Assembly: GCF_051414055.1 (NCBI RefSeq)
Contig: NZ_JBLKNX010000003.1
Span: 62,001 to 126,000, forward strand
DNA: 64,000 nt
Direction: 5' to 3'
Origin: Halosimplex halobium
GTDB lineage: Archaea; Halobacteriota; Halobacteria; Halobacteriales; Haloarculaceae
The number at the start of each line of letters is the position of its first letter. The stretch's first letter is position 1. The translations under genes and the position numbers were made by a program. The notes under the pieces are model-generated. The model was not told where the DNA came from and searched no databases. It saw only the letters and a program-made list of their open reading frames with translations. This document shows, one piece after another, positions 8,626-18,274 of this stretch.

Positions 8626-10698
8626 TCAGTCCTCGCGAGGGACCCGGCCCTGCTCGTCCGGGATCGCCGCGTACTCGTAGAAGTGCTCGGCGAGCCGGTC
8701 GCGCCAGACCCCGGCGTGTTCGACCTGCTCGTCGAAGCGCTCGGCGACGTGACGGAACCGCTCCTCGTCGACCTCGCCCTCCAGGGTCCGCCACTCGTCG
8801 CGCAGCCGCTGGACCTCCTCGACGCCGGCGAAGAGGTTGTCGTACAGCGTCTGGATCACGGTGCGCCCGTCCGCCAGTTCGTGGTCCCAGGGGAGGTGAT
8901 GGAAGAACAGGAGCAGTTCCTCCGGGCAGCTCTCGGGGTCGTCGTACATGTCGGCGAGCGCGTCGGGGTACTGCTGGGCGTAGCCGTTGCCCTTCGAGTT
9001 CCGGTCCTTGCCGATGCCGTCCTCGGTGATGCCGGTGTAGCCCGGCCACTCCTCGGGACCGGGGTCGTAGTGGTTCTCGAGGTAGGCGCTGCCGTTGTAC
9101 ATCATGTGCATGAGCCCGATGCCGCCGGTCGAGTAGTCGATGACCGCCGGCCACGTGCCGTGCATGATCTCCGTGACGGTCTCGACCACGTCGGGGTCGG
9201 TGCCGAACGTCTGTTTGACCCACTCGTCGGTGATCTCCTCGGTACTCAGGTCCGGGTCCCACGCCAGGCGGCCGTAGCCGTAGAGGTTCGCCTGCGCGAG
9301 GTAGTGCCCGGTCCAGCTTCTGTCCTCGCCGGGCCCGCCGACGCCGGCCATTCCGGTCCCGGGGTCGGTGAACAGGTCCTTGACCTGCTTGCCGTGACCC
9401 TCGGGGTCGGTGTCGAACTCCAGGACCTCCTTCCACATCGGGACGTGGTAGCAGGCGTGGACGTGCTGGCCGGTGTACTCGCCGGTGATCTGGAGTTCGA
9501 GTCCCAGGTCCGTCTCCGGCATCTGGCCGAAGACCGGCGAGACCGGTTCCCGGGGCTGGAAGTCGATGGGACCGTTCTTGACCTGGATCGTGACGTTGTC
9601 GTGGAACTCGCCGTCGAGCGGTTCGAAAGTGTCGTACTGCTGGACGGCGCGGTCCTTGTGGCTCCCGTAGACGAACGCCCGCCACCAGACGCGGCCGCCG
9701 TGCGGTTCCAGCGCCTCGGCGAGGACGTTCGCGCCGTCGACGTGGTCGGCGTCGTAGTTGTAGGGGCCGGGCTGGCCCTCGGAGTCGGCCTTCACGAGGA
9801 ACCCGCCGAAGTCGGGGATCAGGTCGTACACCTCGTCCGCTTTCTCGGCCCACCACTCGGCGACCTCTGGGTCGTTGGGGTCGGAGGTGTCGAGGTCGCC
9901 GACCTTCTCCGGCGCGCCGAAGTTGACCGAGAGGTAGGTCCGAATGCCGTACCGCCGGAACAGCGACGCGAGTCCGGTGAGGTTTTCGAGGTGTCGTGAC
10001 TCCAGCAGTCGCCACCCCTCCAGCTCCTCCATCGCGTCGCTGGCGGACTCGCGGCCGGGGATCTGGGTGTTGACGTTGTTGAGGACGATGCCGTTGATCC
10101 CGACGGAGGCGAGCAAGCGCGCGTAGTCGCGGTACCGTTCGCGCAGGTCCGGCAGCCGCTCGAAGTCGAAGATCGACTGGCCGGCGTAGCCACGCTCCAT
10201 CGACCCGCGGAACGGATTGTCCCAGTGGTTGATCAGCCGGTCCGGCGAGGCCGGTTCCTCGACGATGTCCACGTCCGCGATAGACTCGTGGGTGGCCATC
10301 AGTCGCAGCAGGTGGAACGTGCCGTAGACCAGCCCGCGGTCGGAGGAGGCACTGACGACGAGCGTGTCGATCCCCTCCCACTCGCCGGTCGTGATCACGT
10401 ACCCCCCTTCGTCGAGGTCGGCGACCCGGTCCTCGTCGACGGCCTGTGCCACCACGTCCATGTCGCCGGGCGTCCCGACGGCGAGGAAGCCGTCGACGGT
10501 CCGGGGCGGGTGCTGCCAGAGGTGGGGGTCACGCCCGAGCAGCCCGCCGAGACCGCGCCGCAGTTCCTCGCGCACCGCGCCGAGTTCGCGGGACTCCTCG
10601 GCGACGTACGCGTGCGAACAGAGCCGGCGGTAGGACTCGCGGAGGTCGCCCTCGGGGACCTCCTCGTACCGGAGCCAGCAGTCGTCGTACTCTTGCAT
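8626..10698 (-). CDS. GH67 alpha-glucuronidase
   Basis: 690 residues, the usual length for GH67. The enzyme releases 4-O-methyl-glucuronic acid from the non-reducing end of aldouronic acids produced by GH10/GH11 xylanases. Seen: the N-terminal family region around DRGLVYGTFHLLRL, the barrel-core motif KADSEGQPGP near residue 300, VRWR-type active-site segments, and the C-terminal helical region with YPDALADMYDDP. No signal peptide is present, so it acts in the cytoplasm on imported oligosaccharides. It is convergent with the GH11 gene to the left and divergent from the module-only lipoprotein to the right, so it has its own promoter in the 10699-10928 gap. Confidence 0.92.
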   Translation of the reverse strand: MQEYDDCWLRYEEVPEGDLRESYRRLCSHAYVAEESRELGAVREELRRGLGGLLGRDPHLWQHPPRTVDGFLAVGTPGDMDVVAQAVDEDRVADLDEGGYVITTGEWEGIDTLVVSASSDRGLVYGTFHLLRLMATHESIADVDIVEEPASPDRLINHWDNPFRGSMERGYAGQSIFDFERLPDLRERYRDYARLLASVGINGIVLNNVNTQIPGRESASDAMEELEGWRLLESRHLENLTGLASLFRRYGIRTYLSVNFGAPEKVGDLDTSDPNDPEVAEWWAEKADEVYDLIPDFGGFLVKADSEGQPGPYNYDADHVDGANVLAEALEPHGGRVWWRAFVYGSHKDRAVQQYDTFEPLDGEFHDNVTIQVKNGPIDFQPREPVSPVFGQMPETDLGLELQITGEYTGQHVHACYHVPMWKEVLEFDTDPEGHGKQVKDLFTDPGTGMAGVGGPGEDRSWTGHYLAQANLYGYGRLAWDPDLSTEEITDEWVKQTFGTDPDVVETVTEIMHGTWPAVIDYSTGGIGLMHMMYNGSAYLENHYDPGPEEWPGYTGITEDGIGKDRNSKGNGYAQQYPDALADMYDDPESCPEELLLFFHHLPWDHELADGRTVIQTLYDNLFAGVEEVQRLRDEWRTLEGEVDEERFRHVAERFDEQVEHAGVWRDRLAEHFYEYAAIPDEQGRVPRED

Positions 10699-10928
10699 AC
10701 GCTACTCCGATCCGCGGGACCCACCAAAACGATGACGACGCGCGCCCGCCGCCGGTGGCCGGAACCGTGACATCCCCGCCCGGGAGTACGTCGAGCTCCG
10801 ACGGCTGTCCCTCAGTCGGCGGAGACGCTGTCGGACCGGAGTCGGTCGGCGGTGGCGCCGCGGTCCGTTCTCATCGCTGAGAAACGAGTACCAACGCTTT
10901 TGACGCGGATCCGCCGATACCGAGGTAT

Positions 10929-11873
10929 ATGGAAACACCGACAACGGGCGGCCCGGGACGCGAGCGCGGTCCGGGGGACGAACCGGACCGGCGGGTGACG
11001 ACCCGTCGGTCGCTGCTCGGGGCGCTGGCGATCTCGGGGGCCACCGGGGTCTCGGGCTGTCTCGGTTTCGGGGGCGACAGCGGGGACGACGAGCCGGACG
11101 GTGGCGGTTTCAGAACGGTCGGCCCGGAGGGCGGGCCCGAGCCGACGCCCACGCCGGACCCGGACGGGACGCCGGAGTCCGGTCGGACGGCTCCCCCTCC
11201 CGACCAGCCGACCGAGACGCCGACGGCGACGCCGACGACGACGACACCCGCAGGGACCGACTCGGCAGGCGACGAGTGGCCGTCGGTCGACGATCCCTAC
11301 TACAGCGCGCTGCAGGACGACCTCGCGGCGATGGACGTACCGCCCGGCGAGTTCGTCTACGCCGACAACGAGGCGGACACGCTGGACGCGTTCCAGATCT
11401 GGACGGACATCGCCGAGACCTCGTCGCTCTCGGTGGCCGACGACCGGCCGTTCTCGGCCGCCCGCCGGGTCGAGGTGACCGAGGAACCGGACAACCCGTG
11501 GGACGTGACGATGAACGGCCAGGTCAACAACCGGTCGGTGACGGAGGGCGACGTGTTGCTCGGGGTCGTCCACCTCAGGGTGCCCATCTCGAGCCCGACG
11601 GACTCGACGATCCAGTTCGTCGCGAAGGACGACGACAACCCCCGGACGAACATGGTCGCGACCCGACAGCGTGTCACGCCGCCGACCGAGTGGACCCGCT
11701 ACTACGTCCCGATGCAGTGGAGCTACGACTCCGAGGCCGGGACCTGGTGGTGGGAGCTGTTCCACGGCTTCGGCGTGCAGACGACCGACGTGGGCGGGAT
11801 CGCGCTCGTCGACTTCGACCGGGCGGCGAAGATCGAGGACCTCCCCAGCGGCCCGGTCGCCGCCGACGAGTGA
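10929..11873 (+). CDS. Lipoprotein made only of the xylanase-associated ~185-residue module
   Basis: 314 residues with no catalytic domain. Residues 21-46 form a twin-arginine lipoprotein signal (RRSLLGALAISG, lipobox VSGC). A Pro/Thr-rich linker follows. The rest is a single copy of the module that also precedes GH10 in the genes at 13579 and 15929 and occurs four times in the gene at 18275. Shared landmarks are DPYYSAL at the start, PGEFVYADNEA, DRPFSAARRVEV, GDVLLGVVHLR, EWTRYYVPMQ, AGTWWWELF, and VGGIALVDFD with DLPSGP at the end. I do not recognise a named family; a beta-sandwich carbohydrate-binding role is inferred only from its partners. It lies 85 nt before a GH10 gene that lacks this module. 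Confidence 0.8.
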   Translation: METPTTGGPGRERGPGDEPDRRVTTRRSLLGALAISGATGVSGCLGFGGDSGDDEPDGGGFRTVGPEGGPEPTPTPDPDGTPESGRTAPPPDQPTETPTATPTTTTPAGTDSAGDEWPSVDDPYYSALQDDLAAMDVPPGEFVYADNEADTLDAFQIWTDIAETSSLSVADDRPFSAARRVEVTEEPDNPWDVTMNGQVNNRSVTEGDVLLGVVHLRVPISSPTDSTIQFVAKDDDNPRTNMVATRQRVTPPTEWTRYYVPMQWSYDSEAGTWWWELFHGFGVQTTDVGGIALVDFDRAAKIEDLPSGPVAADE

Positions 11874-11958
11874 GCGGCGGGGGCGGACCGGGTCCGGGCA
11901 CGGTCCGGACGGACACCGAAAGTTTTTGTCAGCGATTCCCCTTGAACGAGCCACGCGC

Positions 11959-13470
11959 ATGTCAGACGAGGACACATCCGGGCCGGGTGGAGACGGGACG
12001 GTGGACCGACGGGTCGGTCGGCGACCGCTGCTGGGGGCGCTCGCGGCCGCGGGGCTCGCGGGCTGTCCGAGCGACGGCGGCGACGGCACGGCGACCGAGG
12101 GGAGCGGGGACGGCCAGCCCGAGGACTCGTCGACGCCCGACGACGGCGCCGACGAGACACCGGAGGGGAGCACGGACGCGCCGAGCGAACCGGATCCCGA
12201 AGTACAGCGCCGGATCCGCGAACACCGGACGAGCGAACTGACCGTCGAGGTGACCGACGGGAGCGGGAACGCGATCGCCGACGCCGAGGTCGAGGTCGCG
12301 ATGCAGGCCCACGAGTTCGGCTTCGGCACCGCGGTCAACGCGGGAACGCTGATCGAGGAGTCGAGCGAGGGGGACAACTACCGGGAGTACATCCCGGAGC
12401 TGTTCAACAAGGCGGTCATCGAGAACCAGATGAAGTGGCGCTTCTGGGAGTCGGACCCCGACCTGGCGGACGCGGCGGTCGAGTGGCTGCTCGACCGGGG
12501 CCTCGACGTGCGGGGCCACGTCTGCATCTGGGGCCGGGAGGACGTGGGCGCCATCCCCGCGGACATCCTGACCGCGATCGAGGAGCGCGACGCCGAGACG
12601 ATCCGCGAGCGGTCGATGCAACACATCGAGGACATCATCGAGCACTTCGGGGAGGACGTGACCGAGTGGGAGGTCGTCAACGAGGCGATGCACGCCTACC
12701 AGCTCCAGCTGGGCGTCTACGGCGACGACATCGACCAGGCCGAACCCTGGACCGGCGAGGTCGTCCCGTGGACCTCCCCGCTGCTGGCCGAGTGGTATAG
12801 CAAGGCCGACGCCGTCCGACAGGACAACGACCTGGACATCGGGCTCGCGGTCAACGACTTCAACCAGTTCGGCTACAGCTACACCGACGGGCGCTACCAG
12901 GACCAGATCGAACACATCAACGACAACGCCGTCCAGCTGGACACCGTCGGCCTGCAGGCCCACGTCGGCGCCCGCACCGGCGAGTTCAACACCAACTCCA
13001 ACCCGGACGAGCGGGTCAGCGCGAGCCGGGTCGCCGAGGAGATCGACAAGTGGGCCGACTACGGCGCGGCCGTCAAGATCACCGAGTTCGACACCTACGC
13101 CGGCAACGCCTGGAACTCCGACGAGGAGCGGGCACAGGTACTGGAGAACTACCTCCGGGGCGCGTTCTCCCACCCCGACGTGGAGGACTTCCTGATGTGG
13201 GGCTTCTGGGACGGCCGCCACTGGCAGTCGGAGGCGCCGCTGTTCTACGAGGACTGGGAGGAGAAGCCGGCCTACGACGTGTGGACCGGCCTCGTCTACG
13301 ACGAGTGGTGGACCGAGGCGTCGGGGGCCACCGACGGTGACGGCGCGTTCTCGACGGACGGCTTCAAGGGCGAGTACGAGGTCACCGCGACCGTCGACGG
13401 GACCGAGGTCACCGAGACGGTCACCCTCTCCGACGACGGTGCCACCGTCGAACTCTCCCCGGACGCCTAG
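11959..13470 (+). CDS. GH10 endo-1,4-beta-xylanase, membrane-anchored lipoprotein without N-terminal module
   Basis: 503 residues. A twin-arginine lipoprotein signal (RRVGRRPLLGALAA, lipobox LAGC with lipidated C36) and an acidic linker (37-80) lead straight into an Ig-like strand region (~93-125) and the GH10 barrel. The acid/base is E242 in EWEVVNEAM and the nucleophile is E376 in ITEFDTY; ENQMKW and LMWGFWDGRHW are further GH10 positions. A short C-terminal beta domain (~448-503, FSTDGFKGEYEVTATVDG) follows. It should hydrolyse xylan at the cell surface. The ATG at 11959 is chosen because it sits just ahead of the Tat motif. Its paralogues downstream carry an extra module that here is encoded by the separate upstream gene. 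Confidence 0.92.
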   Translation: MSDEDTSGPGGDGTVDRRVGRRPLLGALAAAGLAGCPSDGGDGTATEGSGDGQPEDSSTPDDGADETPEGSTDAPSEPDPEVQRRIREHRTSELTVEVTDGSGNAIADAEVEVAMQAHEFGFGTAVNAGTLIEESSEGDNYREYIPELFNKAVIENQMKWRFWESDPDLADAAVEWLLDRGLDVRGHVCIWGREDVGAIPADILTAIEERDAETIRERSMQHIEDIIEHFGEDVTEWEVVNEAMHAYQLQLGVYGDDIDQAEPWTGEVVPWTSPLLAEWYSKADAVRQDNDLDIGLAVNDFNQFGYSYTDGRYQDQIEHINDNAVQLDTVGLQAHVGARTGEFNTNSNPDERVSASRVAEEIDKWADYGAAVKITEFDTYAGNAWNSDEERAQVLENYLRGAFSHPDVEDFLMWGFWDGRHWQSEAPLFYEDWEEKPAYDVWTGLVYDEWWTEASGATDGDGAFSTDGFKGEYEVTATVDGTEVTETVTLSDDGATVELSPDA

Positions 13471-13578
13471 CCCGTCGGTACCGGCCCGTTAACTAACTCA
13501 CCTGTCAGTTCTCGCGGTCAGTATCACTCCGAATGTAAATCTTTTTTACCGGAACTCCCGCTGGTAGGAGCCACGTCG

Positions 13579-15687
13579 ATGTCAGACGATCACACTCGCG
13601 GTTCGGACGGTGGGGTAGACCCGGCCCTCGGTCGGCGAACGCTGCTAGGCGCGCTCGCCGCGACCGGGCTGGCGGGGTGCCCGAGCGACGGCGGGAACAC
13701 GGACGCACCGGACGGCGGCGGTGGTGGGGGAGGGGGCGGTGGCGCCCCCGAGACACCCTCCGGGACGCCGGTGGCCGTCCCCGACGGCTGGCCGGAGACG
13801 CGGGACCCGTACTACGGGGCGCTCGCGAACACGCTCGGCGGGGAGATGGGGCTGCCCGCGGGGGAGTTCGTCTACGCGAACTACGAGGCGGGGACGATTG
13901 CCGCCTTCGACGTCGGCGCCGACGTGGCCGAACGGTCCGAGATCGAAGTGGGCGACGACCAGCCGTTCTCCTCGGCCGTCCGCGTCGAGGTCACCGAGGA
14001 GACGGAGAACACCTGGGACGTGACGATGATCGGGACGGCGACCGACACCGCGGTCGAGAGCGGGGACGTGCTGCTCGGCGTCGCGTACCTGCGCGGCCCC
14101 GAGTCGAGCGAGTCCGAGCCGACAGTCCAGTTCGTCTCGAAGGACCGGGACAACCTCAGCACGAACATGGTGCGGTCGACCCCGCAGGTCCAGCCCCCCG
14201 CGGAGTGGACCCGCTACTACGTCCCGATGCAGTTCGACTACGACGCCGAGGCGGGCACCTGGCGGACGGAACTGTTCCTCGGGTTCGGCCCCCAGACGGT
14301 CGATATCGGCGGGATCGCGCTGGTCGACTTCGACCAGCGAGTCGCCGTCGACGACCTCCCCAGCGGACCGGCCGACGAGGCCGGTGGCGAGAGCGGGGAC
14401 GGCGAGGCGGGCGGCGACTGGGAGGCCGCGGCCGACGAACGCATCGCCGAACACCGGACGAGCGAACTGACCGTCGAGGTGACCGACGGGGGCGGAAACG
14501 CGGTGACCGACGCCGGGGTCGAGGTCGCGATGCAGGCCCACGAGTTCGGCTTCGGCACCGCGGTCAGCGCGGACTTCCTGACCGAGGAGTCCAACGAGGC
14601 CGACACCTACCGCGAGCACGTCGCCGACCTGTTCAACCTCGCGGTGCTGGGCAACCACCACAAGTGGCGCTTCTGGGAGGAAAACAGGGAGCTGTCCGAC
14701 GCCGCGACCGACTGGGTCCTCGAGCAGGGGCTGGACCTGCGCGGGCACGTCTGCCTGTGGTCCGACGTGTCCGCGTGGTCCGTCCCGCCCGACGTGGTGC
14801 GGGCGATGGGGGTCGAGTGGGAGGCCAACGGCGTCACCGACCCAGAACTCGACCCCGAGCACGTCCGCGAGCGAACGCTGGAGCACGTCGAGGCGATCAT
14901 CGAGTACTACGGCGACCGGATCACCGAGTGGGAGGTCGCGAACGAGATCGTCCACAAGCCGGGGTTGATCGAGGCGGTCAACGGGGTCCCGGCGACCGAC
15001 GACGCCTCCCTCGAGGACGTGGACCCGGTCGAAGCCCCGATCCTCGCGGAGTGGTACGCGACCGCCCGGGACGCCGCCCCCGAGGGGATGCCGCTCGGCG
15101 TCAACGACTACAACACGCTGGCCGGCCCCTACGAATCGACGCGCGACGCCTACGAACGGCAGATCGAGTTCCTCGTCGACTCCGAGGCGGGACTGGAGTT
15201 CGCAGGGTTGCAGAGCCACTTCAACGAGGCGTCGTCGCTGTCGCCAGGGGAGGTGAAATCGGCGCTGGACCGCTACGCCGAGACGGGCGTGCGCCTGCGG
15301 ATCACGGAGTTCGATATGGCCGACGAGAACTGGGCGGAGGCGGACAAGGCGGTCTTCTTCCGGCAGGTCCTCAAGGTCGCGTTCAGCCACCCGGCGGTCG
15401 ACGACTTCCTCGTCTGGGGTATCTACAGCCCCAACCACTGGCGGGACGACGCCCCCTTCTTCGCCGAGGGCTGGGAGGAAAAGCCCCCGCTCGCCGAGTA
15501 CCGGGACCTCGTCTTCGACGAGTGGTGGACCGAGGCCTCGGGGGCCACCGACGACGAGGGGACCTTCTCGACGACGGGGTTCCACGGCGAGTACGAAATC
15601 ACCGCCACGGTCGACGGTGAGGCAGTCACCGAGACGGCGACCCTCTCCGACGGCGGGACCACCGTCGAACTCTCGACCGACGCGTAG
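13579..15687 (+). CDS. GH10 endo-1,4-beta-xylanase lipoprotein with N-terminal module
   Basis: 702 residues. Tat lipoprotein signal (GRRTLLGALAATG, lipobox LAGC, C34), Gly-rich linker (46-55), then one copy of the ~185-residue module (~76-264, DPYYGAL to DDLPSGP). A second short linker leads to the Ig-like strands and GH10 barrel (~281-650). The acid/base is E456 (EWEVANEIV) and the nucleophile is E577 (ITEFDMA). The C terminus repeats the small beta domain of its neighbours. The DNA around 14429-14500 is almost identical to 16753-16824 in the next gene, pointing to recent duplication or gene conversion. Its TATA-like AATCTTTTTTACC lies ~40 nt before the ATG. Role: surface-bound xylan hydrolysis. 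Confidence 0.92.
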   Translation: MSDDHTRGSDGGVDPALGRRTLLGALAATGLAGCPSDGGNTDAPDGGGGGGGGGGAPETPSGTPVAVPDGWPETRDPYYGALANTLGGEMGLPAGEFVYANYEAGTIAAFDVGADVAERSEIEVGDDQPFSSAVRVEVTEETENTWDVTMIGTATDTAVESGDVLLGVAYLRGPESSESEPTVQFVSKDRDNLSTNMVRSTPQVQPPAEWTRYYVPMQFDYDAEAGTWRTELFLGFGPQTVDIGGIALVDFDQRVAVDDLPSGPADEAGGESGDGEAGGDWEAAADERIAEHRTSELTVEVTDGGGNAVTDAGVEVAMQAHEFGFGTAVSADFLTEESNEADTYREHVADLFNLAVLGNHHKWRFWEENRELSDAATDWVLEQGLDLRGHVCLWSDVSAWSVPPDVVRAMGVEWEANGVTDPELDPEHVRERTLEHVEAIIEYYGDRITEWEVANEIVHKPGLIEAVNGVPATDDASLEDVDPVEAPILAEWYATARDAAPEGMPLGVNDYNTLAGPYESTRDAYERQIEFLVDSEAGLEFAGLQSHFNEASSLSPGEVKSALDRYAETGVRLRITEFDMADENWAEADKAVFFRQVLKVAFSHPAVDDFLVWGIYSPNHWRDDAPFFAEGWEEKPPLAEYRDLVFDEWWTEASGATDDEGTFSTTGFHGEYEITATVDGEAVTETATLSDGGTTVELSTDA

Positions 15688-15928
15688 CGGCACGACGGGA
15701 CCGACAATCAACCCTCGCGCCGTCCGATTCCGCGACGTGACCCGCCCATATTCCACACCCTCCCCCATCTGCAGTCCGCGACAGGACCCATTCGCCTCTC
15801 CGACCGCCCGATTCGTGAGGTACGTTTGCATCCGTCACAATCTGTCGTGATCGTTGGTAACTTTTCGCAATACCTGGTCCGAAAACAAACGTTTTTCAAC
15901 AGGAATCGGTCTCGTATGAGCCAGATAC

Positions 15929-18022
15929 ATGCCAGAAACCAACGACGGGCCTGACGACGGAGCGGACGGTGACGACGGGTCGATCGCGCGGCGGTCGCTG
16001 CTGGGGACGCTCGCGGCGGCGGGTGTGGCGGGATGTCAGTCGTTCACGGGCGGTAGCTCGACGCCGACGGACACGGAGACGCCGGAGCCGACGCCGACGG
16101 CCACGCCGCACCCGGACGGGACGCCGGCGGACGTGCCGCCGGGGTGGCCGACGGTGCGGGACCCCTACTACGGACAGCTCGCGTCGACGCTCGCGAGTCA
16201 GGGGCTGCCGGGCGGCGCGTTCTGCTACGGCACCACCGAGGCGGAGGCGATGTCGGCGTTCTCGGTGCAGTCGAGCGTCGGGACGGCGGAGCCGCTGTCG
16301 GTCGGCGACGACCAGCCGTTCTCGTCGGCCCGCCGGGTGACCGTCGAGGAGTCGACGGAGAACCCCTGGAACGTGACGCTGAAGGGGACCGTCGAGGACC
16401 GCGCCGTCTCGGAGGGCGACGTGCTTCTCGCCGTGTTCCACCTGCGCGGCCCCGAGGACAGCGAGTCCGACCCGACCGCCCAGTTCGTCGCGAAGGACGA
16501 GGCCAACCCGAGCACGAACATGGTCCGGGGGGTCCAGCAGGCCGAACCCGTCGGCGAGTGGGTCCGCTACTACGTCCCGATCCAGTTCGACTACGACGCC
16601 GAGGCCGGCACCTGGTGGACGGAGCTGTTCCTCGGGTTCGGCCCGCAGACCGTCGACGTCGGCGGCGTCGCGCTGATCGACTTCGACCAGAACATCTCCG
16701 TCGGCAACCTCCCCAGCGGGCCGGCCAGCCAGCCGACTCCCGACGACAGCGACTGGGAGGCCGCGGCCGACGAGCGCATCGCCGAACACCGGACGAGCGA
16801 ACTGACCGTCGAGGTGACCGACGCCGACGGCGAGCCGGTCGAGGCGGCGTCCGTCGACGTGGCCATGCAGGAACACGAGTTCGGCTTCGGCGCCGGGGTC
16901 GACGGGGCGTACCTCCTCGAGGAGACCAGCCGGGGCGACCCCTACCGCGAGCACGTCTCGGAGCTGTTCAACGTGGCGACGCTGACCAACCACCACAAGT
17001 GGCGCTTCTGGGAGGAGGAGAAGCACATCTCCGACGGCGTGACCCAGTGGCTGCTCGGCGAGGGCCTCGACGTGCGCGGGCACGTCTGTCTCTACGCCGA
17101 CGTGTCGTCGTTCTCGGTCCCGCCGGACGTGGTCGAGGCGATGGGCCGGACCTGGGAGGAGGGCGGCGTCACCGAGGCCGAACTCGACCCCGACTACGTC
17201 CGCGAACAGACGCTCTCGCACGTCGAGGACATCGTCGAGTACTACGGCGAGGACATCCTCGAGTGGGAGGTCGTCAACGAGCTCATGCACTCGCCCGGGT
17301 TCGTTCAGGCGATCAACGGCGTCGCGGCGACCGAGGACGCCTCGCTCGAAGACCTCGACCCCGTCGAGGCGCCGATCCTTGCGGAGTGGTTCGCGGCCGC
17401 TCGCGAGGCCGCCCCCGAGGGGATGCCCCTGGCGATCAACGACTTCAACGTCCTCGCCGGCTCCTACGAGGCCGAGCGAGCCCGCTACGAGCGCCAGATC
17501 CAGTTCCTCGCGGAGTCGGAGGCCGGGCTGGACGCCGTCGGCATGGAGTGTCACTTCGACCAGGACGAGACGATCAGCTCGCGGGAGATCATGGACACCC
17601 TGGACCGCTACGCCCAGTACGACGTGTCCCTGCGGGTCACGGAGTTCGACATGGCCGACGACGCCTGGAACGAGTCGGACAAGGGGAGGTTCTTCCGGCG
17701 GTTCCTCAAGACCGTCTTCAGCCACCCGGACGTCGAGGAGTTCCTCGTCTGGGGGATCAACGACGCCAACCACTGGCAGGGCGACGCCCCCTTCTTCACC
17801 GCGAGCTGGGCCGAGAAACCCCCGCTCGAAGAGTACCGGTCGCTCGTCTTCGACGAGTGGTGGACCGAAACGGCCGGCGACACCGACGACGAGGGGACCT
17901 TCTCAACGACGGGGTTCCACGGCGAGTACCAGGTCACGGCGACCGTCGACGGTGAGGAACTCACCGAGACGGTGACCCTCTCCGGCGGCGGGACCACCGT
18001 CGAACTCTCGCCCGACGCGTAG
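15929..18022 (+). CDS. GH10 endo-1,4-beta-xylanase lipoprotein with N-terminal module (second copy)
   Basis: 697 residues, same architecture as the gene at 13579. Tat signal ARRSLLGTLAAAG with lipobox VAGC (C36), a Thr/Pro-rich linker (TPTDTETPEPTPTATP), the module (~78-264), then the GH10 domain. Catalytic residues are E451 (EWEVVNELM) and E572 (RVTEFDMAD). The last ~55 residues form the shared C-terminal beta domain ending in TTVELSPDA. The 241-bp gap before it and an AT-rich stretch at 15875-15900 suggest its own promoter. Having three anchored GH10 enzymes in tandem suggests dosage or specificity differences along branched xylan; the sequence does not show which. Confidence 0.92.
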   Translation: MPETNDGPDDGADGDDGSIARRSLLGTLAAAGVAGCQSFTGGSSTPTDTETPEPTPTATPHPDGTPADVPPGWPTVRDPYYGQLASTLASQGLPGGAFCYGTTEAEAMSAFSVQSSVGTAEPLSVGDDQPFSSARRVTVEESTENPWNVTLKGTVEDRAVSEGDVLLAVFHLRGPEDSESDPTAQFVAKDEANPSTNMVRGVQQAEPVGEWVRYYVPIQFDYDAEAGTWWTELFLGFGPQTVDVGGVALIDFDQNISVGNLPSGPASQPTPDDSDWEAAADERIAEHRTSELTVEVTDADGEPVEAASVDVAMQEHEFGFGAGVDGAYLLEETSRGDPYREHVSELFNVATLTNHHKWRFWEEEKHISDGVTQWLLGEGLDVRGHVCLYADVSSFSVPPDVVEAMGRTWEEGGVTEAELDPDYVREQTLSHVEDIVEYYGEDILEWEVVNELMHSPGFVQAINGVAATEDASLEDLDPVEAPILAEWFAAAREAAPEGMPLAINDFNVLAGSYEAERARYERQIQFLAESEAGLDAVGMECHFDQDETISSREIMDTLDRYAQYDVSLRVTEFDMADDAWNESDKGRFFRRFLKTVFSHPDVEEFLVWGINDANHWQGDAPFFTASWAEKPPLEEYRSLVFDEWWTETAGDTDDEGTFSTTGFHGEYQVTATVDGEELTETVTLSGGGTTVELSPDA

Positions 18023-18234
18023 GCGCCGGGGTTCGTCCGACCACCGCTGTTCCATTCCCGGGCGACCGCGTCGACCGCGCCCGAGCGGCACACAGCGGGT
18101 TCGGCCCGTCGCTCGGGCTCTCCCAGCGGGGTCCGGCGACCGGTCGAACCGCCGGGATCGCGTGGAACCGGCAACCGTCTCCGCGAATCCTGACAACGGG
18201 CCCGGAACTATCCCCAATTATCAGTATGTTTTGG

Positions 18235-18244
18235 AAATATTTAT
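18235..18244 (+). promoter_or_regulatory. TATA box of the large GH10 gene
   Basis: AAATATTTAT preceded by GG (BRE-like), 31-40 nt before the start codon at 18275, giving a transcript with a short or no leader. A second ATG at 18258 is out of frame and not used. Confidence 0.5.
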
Positions 18245-18274
18245 GGGTCATAAATAGATGACTTCCGGTCGCAA

